Of a stretch of 64,000 bases of DNA, positions 42,969 to 52,191 are shown in pieces (the stretch's first letter is position 1; each line of letters begins with the position of its first letter). The notes beneath the pieces are model-generated. The model did not search any database. It was not told where the DNA came from and saw nothing but the letters and a program-made list of their open reading frames with translations. The stretch comes from Bacteroidales bacterium (lineage in GTDB: Bacteria; Bacteroidota; Bacteroidia; Bacteroidales; UBA932): assembly GCA_028724885.1 (NCBI GenBank), contig JAQYTJ010000056.1, positions 1-64,000 on the forward strand, written 5' to 3'. Made by a program: the position numbers and the translations under genes.

Positions 42969-44471
42969 TTACTCGTTTTCTGTGTTTAACTGCGAGAAGA
43001 CTTCGTCCAGCACCTCTCTCTCATCGAAATGACGATGCTCGGAGCCGATTATCTGGTAGGTCTCGTGTCCTTTGCCTGCTAGCAGGATCACCGCACCTTT
43101 AGGAGCCGTCATCGTCGCCGTGCGGATGGCTTCTTTTCTGTCTGCTATGAATATGGCCTTGGCTAGTCCCTTACGGGAGAAGCCGGTTTTTATGTCATTC
43201 ATTATATCCTCTGTCTTTTCTGTGCGGCTGTTGTCTGACGTGACAATAATCCTGTCGGCAAATTCTTCGGCGATTTTCGCCATCTCTGGCCTCTTGGTCT
43301 TGTCCCTGTCTCCTCCGCAGCCAAACAAGCATATCAGCGTCCTGCCCTTATCAATGTCTTTAAGAGTTTTCAGTACGTTCTCAAGTGCGTCCGGAGTATG
43401 GGCATAATCTATCACGGCTGTGATGTCGTTAGGCCCTTTCTTGTTCTCAAGCCTGCCAGTCGCTGGGTCTAGGCCGCTGATTTTCACAATGGTTTCGTCA
43501 GGATCTGCTTCCACGGCAAGAGCGGCGCAATATATTGCCAATATGTTGTAGGCATTGTGCTGGCCGATGAGCTTCGTCCAGGCCTCCCTGCCATCAATTC
43601 TCAGCAACATGCCCTCCATGCTCTCTTCCATTACCCTGCAAGTGTGGTCTGCCATGCCTTTGCAAGAATATGTCACCACTCTCGCCTTCGTATTCTGCAC
43701 CATCACCATCCCGTTTTTGTCATCTGCGTTTGTGATTGCGACGGCATCTGGACCCAAGTTGTCAAAGAACAATTTCTTGCATCTTAAGTATTCAGCGAAA
43801 GTCTTATGATAATCCAGATGGTCGTGAGTGAGGTTAGAGAATATGGCAACTTTGAATTCCAGCCCCGAGACTCGTTCTTGCTCCAGGCCTATGGAACTGA
43901 CTTCCATGAAGCAATATTCGCAGCCCTCATTCACCATCTCGTTCATTAAGTAGTTGATAGTGATTGGGTCGGCGGTTGTGTTTTCCGTCTCGGAGCGATG
44001 CTTCCCTACGAAATTCGCAATCGTGGACAGCAATCCGCAATTGTAGCCAAGCGACATGAACAGGTTGTAAAGAAGGGTTACGGTAGTCGTTTTCCCATTC
44101 GTCCCGGTTATGCCTATAAGAGTGAGCTTGCGAGATGGGTTATCGTAGAAATTCGCTGCCATGATGGCCACGGCATGCCTGGAATTTTCTACTTTCACCA
44201 AGGCTATCCCTGCTCCGCCGCTTGCCTTGGCAAGCTGCTCAGCCAGGATGTCTTCATCTTCGTAGGCTATTGCTACTGCGCCCGCCTTGATGGCGGAAGC
44301 GATGTAGGTCTGCCCATCGGCATCGTGGCCCTTGACTGCTATGAATAAAGAGCCCGGGGCCGCTTTCCTGGAATCGTTGCAGATGTCCGAGATCTCGATG
44401 TACCTGTCGCCGGTCACCGAGATTACCCCACTATCTGCTATGATGTCATTTAATGTCATATATTCATTCAT
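42969..44471 (-). CDS. murE: UDP-MurNAc-tripeptide synthetase MurE
   Basis: 500 residues. Adds the third amino acid (normally meso-diaminopimelate in this phylum). GITGTNGKTTTVTLLYNL (~118-135) is the P-loop, NLTHDHLDYHKTFAEY the central signature and VIDYAHTPDALENVL the C-terminal signature. The motif that recognises diaminopimelate in E. coli MurE, DNPR, reads DNSR here (VTSDNSRTEK). Asn and Arg are kept and Pro is changed, so DAP use is still the best guess. It overlaps ftsI by 8 bases and lies 1 base before mraY. Confidence 0.96.
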   Translation of the reverse strand: MNEYMTLNDIIADSGVISVTGDRYIEISDICNDSRKAAPGSLFIAVKGHDADGQTYIASAIKAGAVAIAYEDEDILAEQLAKASGGAGIALVKVENSRHAVAIMAANFYDNPSRKLTLIGITGTNGKTTTVTLLYNLFMSLGYNCGLLSTIANFVGKHRSETENTTADPITINYLMNEMVNEGCEYCFMEVSSIGLEQERVSGLEFKVAIFSNLTHDHLDYHKTFAEYLRCKKLFFDNLGPDAVAITNADDKNGMVMVQNTKARVVTYSCKGMADHTCRVMEESMEGMLLRIDGREAWTKLIGQHNAYNILAIYCAALAVEADPDETIVKISGLDPATGRLENKKGPNDITAVIDYAHTPDALENVLKTLKDIDKGRTLICLFGCGGDRDKTKRPEMAKIAEEFADRIIVTSDNSRTEKTEDIMNDIKTGFSRKGLAKAIFIADRKEAIRTATMTAPKGAVILLAGKGHETYQIIGSEHRHFDEREVLDEVFSQLNTENE

Positions 44472-46443
44472 TAATTTTCCATTTTTTCTTCTCTGCGGCC
44501 TTATTGTTGCCGGCCTTTTCTACGGCTTTCTTATCGCTGGCCTTTTTGAATTCCGGCATCTTGCCTGTCTCGTGCAGCACTTCTCCCAAATCGGGATCCA
44601 TGGTGTAGATCTGATCCACGATTTCTCTTAATGCTGCCGCTGGTAGCACTCCTCCGTACACGCTTCCCCGAATCAAGTAAGATTTCAGGCAGATGATTGC
44701 GCTGTATTTAGGCTCATCGGCAGGGAAGAATCCTACGAAGGTCGCCAGGTTTGTATAGCTGCCGTCTTTAGTCACGTAAGGGTTCTGCATTCCATATTTC
44801 TTTATCTGCTCCCCGGTAAGTGTCTGCCTGGAAGTCCCTGTTTTTCCTGCCACTTGCAGTTTCGCTCCTCTTAGCTTCCTTGAGGCAGTCGCTCCCATTT
44901 CGCTAGTCACGGCCTTCATTGCCCTAAGCATGGTGTCTGCGGTGGCTTTTGAACAAATTGATGCGTTCAGTACGCTAGGACCCCTCTTTTCTTTCACTAC
45001 TCCATTTCGCTCTATGCTTTCCACGAGGTATGGCTTCATCATCTTGCCTTTGTTTGCGATGGCATTGTAGAACGTAAGGACGTGCAGCGGAGTCTCTTTC
45101 ACTGCGTAACCCATGGCTACTGAGCCTAGGTCGGTAGCGCTCCATGATGGTGATTCTGGATTTGGAACATACGGGGGCTGAAGGCCATCCAGGTCGAAAT
45201 CCCATGCCTGGCCTAATTTGTAGAGGTACAGCTTGTCTATGAATCTCTTCGGATTGTCGGAATAATTGTGAACTGCCAGGTAACGGAACACATAGTTCGA
45301 GGATATCTTGAAGCCATGCAGGTAGGAGATGTATTTCATTCCTCTCACGTGGTCGTCCGGCGGGTATCCAGGGATTATTCCGTTGTTAGTCGGTATGCTG
45401 TCGTCCAAAGACTTGATGTAGCCATCTTCTATTGCGGTCATCAGCGTGGTAGCCTTGAACACCGAACCCGGCTCTGAACTCAGCCCTATGGCCATATTGT
45501 ATGTCTCGTTCAGGCTCTGGTCTGTGGAATCCCTCATCAGGTTCACCATTGCTCTTATCGCACCTGTCTTCACGTCCATGATTACGACGCATCCCATCTC
45601 GATGCTCTTATCGTCGGTGATTTGTTTCCTAAGCGCCTTGTCTGCCACGTCCTGCAGCGTAATGTCTAATGTTGTCCTTACGTCGTATCCGTCTTGCGGC
45701 TTAACGAATGTGCTGTCGTAGTTCTGGATTTTCCCGTTCTCGGTGGACTTCAGCCACACTTTCCCTTCTTCTCCGTGCAGCACGTAGTCGTATTTGCCCT
45801 CAAGCCCTATGTGGTTGTTCCCATTCGAGTTTGAATTGTCTTTCACGTAACCAATTGTTCGCCTTGCCAGAGTGCCGTAAGGGTATTGGCGGGAGTCCTT
45901 AGTCTCTACTATGATGCCGCTCTTGTACTGGCCCTCATTCATCAGTGGCATCTTCTTCATCTTCAGATAAGTCTCTCTGTCCACTGGTTTCCCTATCTTG
46001 AGATATTTCTCGCCGTTTCGCCTTCCGGCCGTTATTTCTCTGTAATATTCATCGGCGCTCTTGTCTCCCATCACCTCGGCCAGGCCGTTGCAGAACGCCT
46101 TTGCCTTTGCAAGCCACTCCTGCTCCAATTTCATGGGCTCTTTCTGCGATTTGAAATATTCCTTCCTTACTGTGCAGTCCATGTACAGCTGGTACATAGG
46201 GGTGGAAATTGCGAGCAGCCTGCCATCATTGGCTATTATTGCACCACGTTCCGGCTCGATCTTGCTTTTGATATTTCTTGGCAGGTAGAATTTCTCGACA
46301 TCTTTATCTAGGCTCCAAAAATACTGAATGTACATGATTCTCCCCACCAGTACTACGCCCAAGATTAAAAGGACAAGGTAGCAGTAGTACAGGATGACCG
46401 CCATCCTGTCCCGTTTCTTGATATTACGTCTATCAGTTTCCAT
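44464..46443 (-). CDS. ftsI: Septal transpeptidase FtsI (PBP3 type)
   Basis: 659 residues. One N-terminal membrane helix (~15-36), a pedestal domain, then the transpeptidase domain: SxxK at Ser327-Lys330 (EPGSVFK), SxN in SSNYVF and KTGT in the VAGKTGTSRQ block. Crosslinks septal peptidoglycan together with FtsW. Many Bacteroidetes FtsI proteins end in a PASTA domain. I see none here, only a Lys/Glu/Ala-rich tail of ~40 residues (KKASDKKAVEKAGNNKAAEK). It starts 5 bases after ftsL. Confidence 0.96.
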   Translation of the reverse strand: METDRRNIKKRDRMAVILYYCYLVLLILGVVLVGRIMYIQYFWSLDKDVEKFYLPRNIKSKIEPERGAIIANDGRLLAISTPMYQLYMDCTVRKEYFKSQKEPMKLEQEWLAKAKAFCNGLAEVMGDKSADEYYREITAGRRNGEKYLKIGKPVDRETYLKMKKMPLMNEGQYKSGIIVETKDSRQYPYGTLARRTIGYVKDNSNSNGNNHIGLEGKYDYVLHGEEGKVWLKSTENGKIQNYDSTFVKPQDGYDVRTTLDITLQDVADKALRKQITDDKSIEMGCVVIMDVKTGAIRAMVNLMRDSTDQSLNETYNMAIGLSSEPGSVFKATTLMTAIEDGYIKSLDDSIPTNNGIIPGYPPDDHVRGMKYISYLHGFKISSNYVFRYLAVHNYSDNPKRFIDKLYLYKLGQAWDFDLDGLQPPYVPNPESPSWSATDLGSVAMGYAVKETPLHVLTFYNAIANKGKMMKPYLVESIERNGVVKEKRGPSVLNASICSKATADTMLRAMKAVTSEMGATASRKLRGAKLQVAGKTGTSRQTLTGEQIKKYGMQNPYVTKDGSYTNLATFVGFFPADEPKYSAIICLKSYLIRGSVYGGVLPAAALREIVDQIYTMDPDLGEVLHETGKMPEFKKASDKKAVEKAGNNKAAEKKKWKINE

Positions 46444-46448
46444 GTTCC

Positions 46449-46835
46449 TTATTTGCCCTTATTGCCTTGCTTTGAGCTTATCTTGTAGGCTGGCTTCTCG
46501 GCGTTAGTAAGCTTAGAGCCTTTTTCTTCAAGTTTCTCATGCACTTTGCTCATTCGCCCCAGGCTTGCCATCTCTATTGTTTTCTGTGCCCGGTATATTT
46601 TCACGTTTTCTAGTTCTTTCCTGTTCTGCTCCACCTTTATGAATGTCTTTTCCATCTTCAGGCTTATCCAGATGCTCAGCCAGATGAGGAAGATAGTGTA
46701 TATGATGTGTATGAAATAGCGATCAATCTGCAGTCTCAATAGGAATTCCCCTTTGAGAGTTGCAAAAAAGGCATTTTTTAACCACTGACCAATGTCAGAG
46801 AGCCTCCATTTATTATGTTCAGCAGCTTCTGCCAT
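46449..46835 (-). CDS. ftsL: FtsL-like division protein
   Basis: 128 residues from MAEAAEHNK. A cytoplasmic N-terminus, one membrane helix (FIHIIYTIFLIWLSIWISL, ~41-59) and a periplasmic helical, coiled-coil-like region (KMEKTFIKVEQNRKELENVK), then a basic low-complexity tail. No close sequence match to E. coli FtsL is visible, but topology, size and place between rsmH and ftsI fit. In this class it is often annotated FtsL. It overlaps the end of rsmH by 17 bases. Confidence 0.85.
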   Translation of the reverse strand: MAEAAEHNKWRLSDIGQWLKNAFFATLKGEFLLRLQIDRYFIHIIYTIFLIWLSIWISLKMEKTFIKVEQNRKELENVKIYRAQKTIEMASLGRMSKVHEKLEEKGSKLTNAEKPAYKISSKQGNKGK

Positions 46836-47763
46836 ATTCTTCACTTTTCTCTGCTATCCTTAGTTTTGCGCTTCGCGCTCTCGTGTTCCCGGAAATCTCA
46901 TCTTCGCTAGGCACTATTGGCTTCCTGTTTACTGCTCTCAATGGCGCATCCACATTGCCGTAAATGTCCTTCTCCTCTATTCCGCTAGGATTTCCTGTTT
47001 TGATGAAATTCTTCACCATTCGGTCTTCAAGGGAATGGTATGTTATTATCACCAGCCTTCCTCCTGGCTTCAGGGTATCTGCAGCCCCGTCCAGGAATTT
47101 CTCCAAGGAACGCATCTCGTGATTGACCTCGATGCGTAAGGCCTGATAGATTTTCGCCAGGAACTTGTGAGTGGCTGCCTTCGGAAGCGCTGGCTCCATT
47201 GCTCCTGTTAGCTGGGCTGTCGTGCTGATATGGGACTTGGCCCTGGCGGCAGCAATCAGCTGCGAGAGCTTTCGGGCATTAGGCACCTCGCCATAAATTC
47301 TGAATATTCTTTCGAGTCCTTCTTGGGAATATTCATTGACGACTTTTTCGGCCGTCAGATTACCCTCCTGATTCATCCTCATGTCCAGCGGAGCATCGTA
47401 CCTGAAAGAGAATCCTCTCTCGGCGGTGTCGAACTGATGAGAGGACACGCCCAGGTCGGCGAGCACTCCGTCAAGCTCTGCGCTTGCAAGCATGCTGTCA
47501 TGAACCGCCTGGAGGACATAATTGCGGATGAAACGGAAGTCGCCACGTACCAGCGTGAGCCGGGGATCATCAATCTTGTTGTTTATAAAAGCGTCGCCGT
47601 CACGATCGAAGGCGATGACGTGACCGTCTTCGTTTAAGCGTGAAAGAAGTTCGGCGGTGTGACCACCGCCCCCGAATGTGACGTCGGCGTAAATTCCTGA
47701 TGGATTGGTAACGAGTGCGGAGATGCTCTCGTCAAGTAGTACAGGTGTATGGTATTCAGACAT
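46819..47763 (-). CDS. rsmH: 16S rRNA m4C1402 methyltransferase
   Basis: 314 residues. Methylates N4 of C1402 in 16S rRNA using SAM. YHTPVLLDESISAL at the start, DVTFGGGGHTAELL (~28-41) as SAM site, LDGVLADLGVSSHQFD (~99-114) and RLVIITYHSLEDRMVKNFI (~234-252) are all family signatures. It is the second gene of the dcw cluster, 13 bases after mraZ. Confidence 0.97.
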   Translation of the reverse strand: MSEYHTPVLLDESISALVTNPSGIYADVTFGGGGHTAELLSRLNEDGHVIAFDRDGDAFINNKIDDPRLTLVRGDFRFIRNYVLQAVHDSMLASAELDGVLADLGVSSHQFDTAERGFSFRYDAPLDMRMNQEGNLTAEKVVNEYSQEGLERIFRIYGEVPNARKLSQLIAAARAKSHISTTAQLTGAMEPALPKAATHKFLAKIYQALRIEVNHEMRSLEKFLDGAADTLKPGGRLVIITYHSLEDRMVKNFIKTGNPSGIEEKDIYGNVDAPLRAVNRKPIVPSEDEISGNTRARSAKLRIAEKSEEYGRSC

Positions 47764-47776
47764 TTCCGCAGCCCTC

Positions 47777-48229
47777 CTATCTCTCCTGAGACAGCTGGCC
47801 TGCGATGTTCAAGAATTCTTCGTTGGAAATTGCGCTTGCCTCATACTTCTCCTTAGCCCAAATCTCAATCTTGTAATCGCTGCCAGAGAACACTATCTCT
47901 TTTGTTACGCCTATGGATTCCAGAAGCTTCCGAGGGATGGAAATACGTCCGAGCTTGGAATCCGGTTCAACGATGGCGCGGTCACGCATGTATTCCCTCC
48001 AGAAGGAGGCGTGAGAGCGATTGAAGAAATTGAGCTTCGACTTCACTTCCTGCGACTGGCGTTCCCACTCCTCGAAAGTGTACATCTCAAGACAGTCTTC
48101 GAATATGTCTTTCTTTATGACGAAGCGCATGTCTCCATCGGTTGGCATCAACGACTTGAACGGTGCAGGGAAAACCACCCTGCACTTATCGTCTAGCTTC
48201 GCTGAATACTCTCCGATGAATGTTATCAT
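47777..48229 (-). CDS. mraZ: Transcriptional regulator MraZ
   Basis: 150 residues with two SpoVT/AbrB-like half domains. The first is FIGEYSAKLDDKCRVVFPAPFKSLM (~4-28), and the second begins DSKLGRISIPRKLLE (~91-105). MraZ oligomers bind direct repeats upstream of their own gene and repress the dcw operon. Here four TGGAA repeats at 10-bp spacing lie ~40-75 bases upstream, so autoregulation is likely. First gene of the cluster. Confidence 0.96.
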   Translation of the reverse strand: MITFIGEYSAKLDDKCRVVFPAPFKSLMPTDGDMRFVIKKDIFEDCLEMYTFEEWERQSQEVKSKLNFFNRSHASFWREYMRDRAIVEPDSKLGRISIPRKLLESIGVTKEIVFSGSDYKIEIWAKEKYEASAISNEEFLNIAGQLSQER

Positions 48230-48252
48230 AGATATCTACTTTCACGCTTATG

Positions 48253-48304
48253 CAAAGATACTAATATTTTTCCATAATATTCCACTTATTTCCAAAATTT
48301 TCCA
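48253..48304 (-). promoter_or_regulatory. mraZ promoter and four TGGAA operator repeats
   Basis: On the minus strand the -7 box TATCTTTG (48260-48253) is preceded by TGGAA at 48304-48300, 48294-48290, 48284-48280 and 48274-48270, each exactly 10 bases apart, i.e. one per helical turn. The E. coli MraZ box is TGGGN repeated with 5-base spacers, the same 10-bp period. The repeats cover the place where a -33 element should be, so MraZ bound there would block RNA polymerase. The repeats and box are seen; MraZ binding is inferred. Confidence 0.75.
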
Positions 48305-48424
48305 CGAATTGTTGACGAGGCCATCAGTCCGAGATGCCAGGTCGCCTGACAACGCTCCCGGCTGGGCAAATGAATTGCCTCTAATTTATTATGGGTGAAT
48401 CACTTTACGGATTGGCGTCCCACC

Positions 48425-49171
48425 CTATTTCGCATTGTAGATGTCTTTGATGATTAGTCCGGCGAGGGTGAGTCCGAATATGGCTGTGACTGGCATCGTG
48501 GTGCCGTTGATGACGGCCTTCTTGGGCTGTCCTTCAGCTATGGCTGAATAAGGATCCGTGGCAGTGCCGAGATTCGGCAGCACCTCGTCGTCATAGACAC
48601 AGAGGAACTTCTTGTCCGGCATAGTGCCGTTCTTCTTGAATTTCTTGCGTATTGCCGCTGCCAGAGGGCAACCTCGCACGCTCCAGAATTCGGAGACGTG
48701 AATCCGCGCCGGGTCGATTTTCAGGGCAGCGCCCATGGATGCGAAGAATTTGGCGGATGACTTGCAAGCCCGGAGAATTAGGGAAGCCTTGTCTTTCAAG
48801 CTGTCAATGGCGTCTACCACGTAGTCATATTCATTCAGGTTGAACTGGTCGGCAGTTTCAGAAGCATAAAGCATCTGAATGGCAGTGATTTGCGCATTGG
48901 GATTGATTTCCAGCAGACGCTCCTTCATGGCTTCGACCTTCACCTGCCCCAGCGTGCGGCAGGTCGCCATATCCTGGCGATTGACATTTGAGGCGGACAC
49001 GATGTCCGAGTCCACGATGGTCATGTGGCCTATTCCTGACCGCACCAGTCCTTCGGCGCACCAGCTGCCTACGCCGCCTACGCCGAAAATAATTATGCGA
49101 GCCTCTGCCAGTCTTCGCATCACCTCCTCTCCAACGAGAAGTTCTGTCCTTTGAAATATTCCTTCTGCCAT
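48425..49171 (-). CDS. tcdA: tRNA threonylcarbamoyladenosine dehydratase
   Basis: 248 residues of the E1-like/ThiF superfamily. Converts t6A37 in tRNA to its cyclic form using ATP. The start QRTELLVGEEVMRRL is typical for TcdA. IIFGVGGVGSWCAEGLVRSG (~27-46) is the dinucleotide-type loop, VDSDIVSASNVNRQ (~53-66) carries the ATP-binding Asp and Arg, and YVVDAIDSLKDK (~116-127) follows. It has its own -7 box and stands apart from the dcw cluster in the same direction. Confidence 0.94.
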   Translation of the reverse strand: MAEGIFQRTELLVGEEVMRRLAEARIIIFGVGGVGSWCAEGLVRSGIGHMTIVDSDIVSASNVNRQDMATCRTLGQVKVEAMKERLLEINPNAQITAIQMLYASETADQFNLNEYDYVVDAIDSLKDKASLILRACKSSAKFFASMGAALKIDPARIHVSEFWSVRGCPLAAAIRKKFKKNGTMPDKKFLCVYDDEVLPNLGTATDPYSAIAEGQPKKAVINGTTMPVTAIFGLTLAGLIIKDIYNAK

Positions 49172-49193
49172 TTTGTAGGATTAATGAATATGC

Positions 49194-49201
49194 CAAATAT
49201 A
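49194..49201 (-). promoter_or_regulatory. -7 box for tcdA
   Basis: On the minus strand this reads TATATTTG, a full TAnnTTTG match 22 bases upstream of the tcdA start. No matching -33 is clear. Confidence 0.5.
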
Positions 49202-49281
49202 GCTATTCCCAAGGATTGAATGCATAAGAAACTGGCCGAAAAAGCACATAAAGAACAAGAGTAAATATTTCAAAACAGCTT

Positions 49282-49773
49282 CTAAATATATACTATGATG
49301 TAGTACATCATTGCTCCGGAGGCGATTAGCTTTATGCCTGTGCCGAAAAGAAATCCTAGGAACGAGCCGATGGCAGATTTCAGAGAGGCAGCGGCATCTT
49401 TCTGCGCGAATATTATTTCGCCAATGAACGCCCCACCGCAGGCTCCAATGATGATTCCCCACGGCTGCGGCAGAAAGATGCCGATTATGAGGCCGATAGT
49501 GCAACCGATTGCTCCCCAGCGACTGCCACCGGTCCATTTTGTGAACATGCCTGGCACTACGTAATCCATGATCGTTACAAGAATTGTCACCCCGAGGAGC
49601 ACGAGAAGAAGGGTGAGCGACATGTGCTCGCCGCTGCCATTCGTGCCGCCCCAGAAATACATCAATAGGATGCCGACCCAGCTGATCGGAGGCCCTGGCA
49701 ACCCTGGCGCTATGCTCCCTATGATGCCGACGATGCCCAGCGCGATGGCGATAATGTCAACAACTACTTCCAT
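49282..49773 (-). CDS. DUF456 membrane protein
   Basis: 163 residues, four or five hydrophobic segments and glycine-rich turns: IIGSIAPGLPGPPISWVGIL near the N-terminus and GGSRWGAIGCTIGLIIGIFL in the middle match the DUF456 pattern of two repeated small-residue-rich helical units. Function unknown. It lies 80 bases upstream of the tcdA promoter on the same strand. The ATG at 49773 gives a first helix of normal length. Confidence 0.85.
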   Translation of the reverse strand: MEVVVDIIAIALGIVGIIGSIAPGLPGPPISWVGILLMYFWGGTNGSGEHMSLTLLLVLLGVTILVTIMDYVVPGMFTKWTGGSRWGAIGCTIGLIIGIFLPQPWGIIIGACGGAFIGEIIFAQKDAAASLKSAIGSFLGFLFGTGIKLIASGAMMYYIIVYI

Positions 49774-49918
49774 TTAAGAATATTTTATATTCCAAAAACC
49801 CGAAGTTAGCAATTTCCTTGACAATGCATCTAATTTGAAAGCGAGAAGAATTATTGAGGCAGAATATTGCATTTTTGACATAGATTGCTTAAATATTGCA
49901 AACCAATTTGAAATATTC

Positions 49919-51643
49919 ATGAAAAAAGTTTTTCTTGAGGTTTTCTCTCTTGCTGCGATGTTGTTGGCTTCTCATGCCGCTGGTGCGGTATCTGAATGGG
50001 ATTCGGTTTCATCAGGCGTGCATTTCACATGGGCCTCCAGATTTGTCCACTATGGCCAGCATGCTGTTCCGCAGATTCATCACGCCGCTGACACTTCAAT
50101 CATTGCTTGGAAAGGGGAGCGAGTTTCCATGCTTGCTCTTGCATACACGAAAGACAATGCTCCGGCAGTTGGAGTTCGTTTCTCTGGCAAGTCCAACACC
50201 CTCAAGGCTTTGGAGAATGCAGGAAGCTCGGTTCGATTCGTCAGCTATGTGGTTAGCGATGAAAAACGAGGCTGTGGGGTCAATGACTTCACTAGCCCGA
50301 TCACAATGGTGCCAGATGTTATAGAGATTGACAAGCCTCAAAGACTTGGAGGGTGTTCAGTGCATCCGGTGTGGGTTACTTTGGAAATACCAAGGAATAT
50401 GAAAGCAGGTCGGCTTAGAGTCGGCATCGAACTATTTGACTCCGCATCCTCCAATGTCATAGGTTCTTTGAAACTCGAAGTTGAGGTGCTGAACCGTGTC
50501 CTGCCTGAGCCTGCGGACTATCGTTTCCACTCCGATTTTTGGCAGCAGCCATATTCGGTGAGCCGGTTCTATGGTTTCGAAAGGTGGAGCCCCGATCATT
50601 TTCAAGCCTTGAAGCCATATCTGAAATTTTTAGCCAGGAGCGGCCAGAAAGTAGTGACGGCCATCATGTTTCATGAGCCTTGGGGCGAGCAGAGCAATGA
50701 TAAGTTCGATGCCATGATTAAAACCTCGTATGGGAAAGAGGGGTGGCATTATGACTATTCTATCTTCGACGAGTATGTCCGTCTTTGTGATTCGTGCGGC
50801 ATAAACGCTCAGATCAATTGCTATTCTATGATTCCATGGGATAAGACTTTCCAGTATTATGACGAGACCAAGGGGAAAGACGTCGTACTGAGGACCGAAG
50901 TAGGGATAGAGCCTTATAAGTGGATATGGGTACCTTTCATAAAAAGTTTCGCAGCTCATCTAAAGGAGATGGGATGGTTCGACAAAACCTGCATAGCAAT
51001 GGATGAGAGGCCTATGGAAGATATGCTTCAAGCATATAATGTCTTGAAAGAGGCTGAACCGGATTTCAAAATGGCGCTTGCCGGGACATATCATCCGGAA
51101 CTTGCTGATAAACTTTACGACTATTGCGTTGGATGGCAAGAGCATTTCACTCCAGAAGAACTGAATATGCGAAAGGGGCGTGGCTGGGTTAGTACGACTT
51201 ACACTTGCTGCCCTCATCTTCGCCCGAATCTGGAAACTTACAATACTCCGGCGGAGTGTGCTTTCTTGCCTGTTTACTGCATCGCGAATGGGTTCGATGG
51301 TTATCTGCATTGGTCTTGGATGAATTGGACCGATGATCCGTTGCACGATACCAGATTCAAGTTCTTCCCTCCAGGGGACACTTATCTGATATATCCTGGC
51401 GACTTATCCCTCCCTGGTTCCGAAGTCCGCTCTGCCGTTCGCTATGAGTCTTACATTGAGGGCGTTCAGCAAGCTGAGAAGATATGTATCCTGAGAGAAG
51501 CCGCTTCGAGTACAGTCTCTGCCAGAAAATATCTGGACAAGATTGAGTCCTGCCTATCCCAGTTCGTTTCGGGGAATCTTCCTGATGATGAGACTTCAGC
51601 TCGCCTGATGATCCAGCTGGAGAGCCTGCTCAATAAAAAGTGA
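49919..51643 (+). CDS. GH123-type glycoside hydrolase (DUF4091)
   Basis: 574 residues from MKKVFLEVFSL. The frame extends further upstream but the signal peptide (ending ~SHAAGA) starts here. An N-terminal beta domain (~25-185) precedes a barrel with DFWQQPYSVSRFYG, a GWFDKTCIAMDERPMEDM block and a late GYLHWSWMNW motif. GH123 beta-N-acetylgalactosaminidases use an adjacent Asp-Glu pair with substrate assistance, and MDER provides such a pair. DUF4091 proteins include GH123 and relatives of unknown specificity, so the substrate is only suggested. Single gene; the nearest downstream gene is desulfoferrodoxin. Confidence 0.8.
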   Translation: MKKVFLEVFSLAAMLLASHAAGAVSEWDSVSSGVHFTWASRFVHYGQHAVPQIHHAADTSIIAWKGERVSMLALAYTKDNAPAVGVRFSGKSNTLKALENAGSSVRFVSYVVSDEKRGCGVNDFTSPITMVPDVIEIDKPQRLGGCSVHPVWVTLEIPRNMKAGRLRVGIELFDSASSNVIGSLKLEVEVLNRVLPEPADYRFHSDFWQQPYSVSRFYGFERWSPDHFQALKPYLKFLARSGQKVVTAIMFHEPWGEQSNDKFDAMIKTSYGKEGWHYDYSIFDEYVRLCDSCGINAQINCYSMIPWDKTFQYYDETKGKDVVLRTEVGIEPYKWIWVPFIKSFAAHLKEMGWFDKTCIAMDERPMEDMLQAYNVLKEAEPDFKMALAGTYHPELADKLYDYCVGWQEHFTPEELNMRKGRGWVSTTYTCCPHLRPNLETYNTPAECAFLPVYCIANGFDGYLHWSWMNWTDDPLHDTRFKFFPPGDTYLIYPGDLSLPGSEVRSAVRYESYIEGVQQAEKICILREAASSTVSARKYLDKIESCLSQFVSGNLPDDETSARLMIQLESLLNKK

Positions 51644-51669
51644 CAGGAGAGATCGTGCTCGTTCCCTTC

Positions 51670-51704
51670 CCGTTATTCCAGACTTGACCCGGAATCTAGG
51701 CTAG
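51670..51704. repeat. Dispersed palindromic repeat, diverged copy
   Basis: TTCCAGACTTGACCCGGAA with flanking CGTTA and TCTAGG is a mutated member of the same family as 922-942 (CGTCA, TTCCGGACTCGATCCGGAA, TCTAGG). It lies 27 bases after the GH123 gene stop, where a terminator or mRNA 3'-end structure would be. Confidence 0.65.
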
Positions 51705-51796
51705 CGGTAACCTGGACATTTCTACAGATAGACAATGTACGCCAGATTTTTGGATTTCTGTGAAATATTCATTATTCTTAAAGAAAATTAAAGAAT

Positions 51797-52180
51797 ATGG
51801 AAGAAGTTAAATTCTATCGCTGCCGTCATTGCGGCAATGTTATTGTGCATCTCGTAAGCAGCGGTGTCAACGTCGTTTGCTGCGGAGAGCCTATGCAGCT
51901 CCTCGTGCCGAACACACAGGACGCTTCACAGGAGAAGCATGTGCCTGTGATCGAGAAATCCGGGAATATCCTGACTGTGCGCGTCGGGAGCGTCGAACAT
52001 CCGTCTCTTCCTGAGCATTTCATAGAGTGGATAGCTGTGCAGACCCCTGCGAGCCTGCAGATTCACTATCTGAAGCCTGGCGATAAGCCAGAGGCTCGTT
52101 TCGCCCTTGCGGACGACACGACCGAGGTGACAGTCTACGAATTCTGCAACCTCCACGGCCTCTGGAAGAGCACGCTTTGA
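51797..52180 (+). CDS. dfx: Desulfoferrodoxin (superoxide reductase)
   Basis: 127 residues. Reduces superoxide to peroxide in anaerobes, without making oxygen. An N-terminal desulforedoxin-like domain has the four cysteines CRHC and CC (~9-12 and ~28-29) for the first iron. The catalytic iron site has EKHVPVIE, then HPSLPEHFIEWIAV and the final CNLHGLW, supplying the histidines and the cysteine. All ligands are present, so this is the 2Fe form. Converges on the TonB receptor gene, 11 bases apart. Confidence 0.95.
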   Translation: MEEVKFYRCRHCGNVIVHLVSSGVNVVCCGEPMQLLVPNTQDASQEKHVPVIEKSGNILTVRVGSVEHPSLPEHFIEWIAVQTPASLQIHYLKPGDKPEARFALADDTTEVTVYEFCNLHGLWKSTL

Positions 52181-52191
52181 GGCCGTCGCCC

